Assembly: GCA_945898105.1 (NCBI GenBank)
Contig: CAMDHL010000144.1
Location: forward strand, 1 to 6,029
Reading direction: 5' to 3'
Length of the DNA stretch: 6,029 nucleotides
Source: Comamonas sp. lk
GTDB taxonomy: Bacteria > Pseudomonadota > Gammaproteobacteria > Burkholderiales > Burkholderiaceae_C
Part shown: piece after piece, positions 5,088 to 6,029 of the stretch
Position numbering within the stretch: position 1 is the stretch's first letter
Layout of the letters: the number at the start of each line of letters is the position of its first letter
The notes under the pieces: model-generated
The model's input: only the letters and a program-made list of their open reading frames with translations
Databases searched by the model: none
What the model was told of the DNA's origin: nothing
Program-made: the position numbers and the translations under genes

Positions 5088-6029
5088 TTAGCTCAGGAGT
5101 TCTCGTACTTGCTGTAACAAGCGCACCCTGTTAAAGGGTTTAAGCATGATTGCGTTCAACCCGGCTTCCTCAAAATTTGCCAAATCGGGCGGATGGATGT
5201 TGGCAGTCAATCCCAGAATCGGTATTGGCTTAGCGGCGCCCGTGCTTCGGCTGCGGATTGCGCGGGTAGTTTCAATACCATCCATCTCTGGCATGACCAT
5301 GTCCATCAATACCAGATCGATAGCCTGAGTTTGAATGACTTTAAGGGCTTCCTGACCTCCGCTTGCGTCGTAGACACTGATCCCGGGCCATTGGCTAAGC
5401 AGCACCTGGCGCAACAAAAGTCGGTTGACCGGGTGGTCATCAACGATGAGCACACGCCAATGTAGTGAAGACGGACTGATATGCTGGCTTTCGGCAGTTG
5501 GCGGCGCCTCGGGCGCTTCTACGGCTTTTAGCGGCAAACGAAACCAAAAGCGAGAGCCTTTCGCCGGTTCGCTATCAAAGCCTATGGTTCCGCCAAGCAA
5601 GTGCACGAGCTGTTTAGAGATCAGTAATCCTAGGCCGGACCCGCCAAAACGCCTTTGGATGGTTGGATTTGCTTGAGAAAAACGGTCAAACAGTCTAGCC
5701 TTTTCGTCTTCGGAGATGCCAATTCCGCTGTCCTGCACCGAGAATTCCACGGTCTCCTCGGAATCTGCGCTGGCGCTAAGCAAAACAAATCCGGACTCGG
5801 TAAATTTAATCGCATTTCCAAGCAAGTTGACAAGAACCTGCCTAAGCCTATGCTTATCGGTATGCACCCATTTCGGTACAGAGTCATCAATTTGGCAGAT
5901 GTAGCGCAAATTGCTGGAGGAAACTCGGGGTTGAAACAATCCAAAAGCATTGTGCAGCGTGTCATGCAATTGCACTTTTTCCCATTGCGGGCGAAGCTGG
6001 CCAGACTTGAACTGCGTGTAGTCCAACAC
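5088..6029 (-). CDS. Hybrid sensor histidine kinase, C-terminal part (partial, motifs intact)
   Basis: Only the last 313 residues are in the window; the gene continues past 6029. The leftmost visible codon is an internal GTG (Val), not a start. The fragment opens at LDYTQFKSG, the end of the second dimerisation helix, so the H-box with the phospho-accepting His lies just outside. The ATPase domain is complete: N-box NLLGNAIKF (fragment residues 68-76), G1 DSGIGI (100-105), an F-box-like LFDRFSQ (113-119) and G2 GGSGLGL (129-135). A Pro/Ala linker leads to a full receiver domain with the acidic pair Asp197-Asp198, phospho-Asp243 (LMDMVMPEMDG), Thr275 and Lys297. It should autophosphorylate and pass phosphate to its own receiver, then to an unseen phosphotransfer protein or regulator. 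The receiver is C-terminal and ends the protein; no DNA-binding or Hpt domain follows. It lies 204 nt upstream of the pseudokinase operon on the same strand and is clearly related to both products. Confidence 0.92.
   Translation of the reverse strand: MLDYTQFKSGQLRPQWEKVQLHDTLHNAFGLFQPRVSSSNLRYICQIDDSVPKWVHTDKHRLRQVLVNLLGNAIKFTESGFVLLSASADSEETVEFSVQDSGIGISEDEKARLFDRFSQANPTIQRRFGGSGLGLLISKQLVHLLGGTIGFDSEPAKGSRFWFRLPLKAVEAPEAPPTAESQHISPSSLHWRVLIVDDHPVNRLLLRQVLLSQWPGISVYDASGGQEALKVIQTQAIDLVLMDMVMPEMDGIETTRAIRSRSTGAAKPIPILGLTANIHPPDLANFEEAGLNAIMLKPFNRVRLLQQVRELLS

Overview
The window looks like a chromosomal stretch from a Gram-negative bacterium. Moderate GC coding sequence, a secreted autotransporter-like protein, a periplasmic serine hydrolase and hybrid sensor kinases together suggest a proteobacterium, perhaps a betaproteobacterium. 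That placement is inference from protein style, not from a marker gene.

Layout. (1) Positions 1-248, minus strand: the 5' end of a secreted, repetitive surface protein resembling an autotransporter passenger, running off the left edge. (2) Positions 249-610: a divergent intergenic region, AT-rich in its first half, with several inverted repeats and a possible promoter. (3) Positions 611-1774, plus strand: a beta-lactamase-fold (class C/esterase type) serine hydrolase with an export signal or membrane anchor. (4) Positions 1775-1857: a convergent gap with a hairpin that probably acts as terminator. (5) Positions 1858-4883, minus strand: two tandem six-helix membrane proteins shaped like histidine kinases, 17 nt apart and probably one operon. 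(6) Positions 4884-5087: an AT-rich gap with a terminator hairpin, a 14-bp perfect palindrome and two promoter candidates. (7) Positions 5088-6029, minus strand: the C-terminal part of a hybrid histidine kinase with all visible catalytic motifs intact, running off the right edge.

The main discovery is in regions 5-7. Read in transcription order, the minus strand encodes a hybrid kinase with normal motifs, then a membrane hybrid 'kinase' of 571 residues, then a membrane 'kinase' of 430 residues. The second and third keep the overall fold pattern and uninterrupted reading frames, but have lost the chemistry. The phospho-accepting histidine is Ser in one and Asp in the other. The ATP-binding N, G1 and G2 boxes are degraded in both. 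The receiver domain of the 571-residue protein has the acidic pair replaced by Gly-Gly, the phospho-Asp by Glu, the conserved Thr by Gly and the conserved Lys by Arg. The two share a six-helix membrane domain with a GGI-x-S motif and an aligned histidine in helix 5. The simplest reading is a locus where kinases duplicated and two copies became catalytically dead membrane pseudokinases. They may act by binding partners, for example by forming mixed dimers with the intact neighbour. The working role is inference; the missing residues are read directly from the sequence.

No RNA genes, insertion sequences, CRISPR arrays or phage features were seen.
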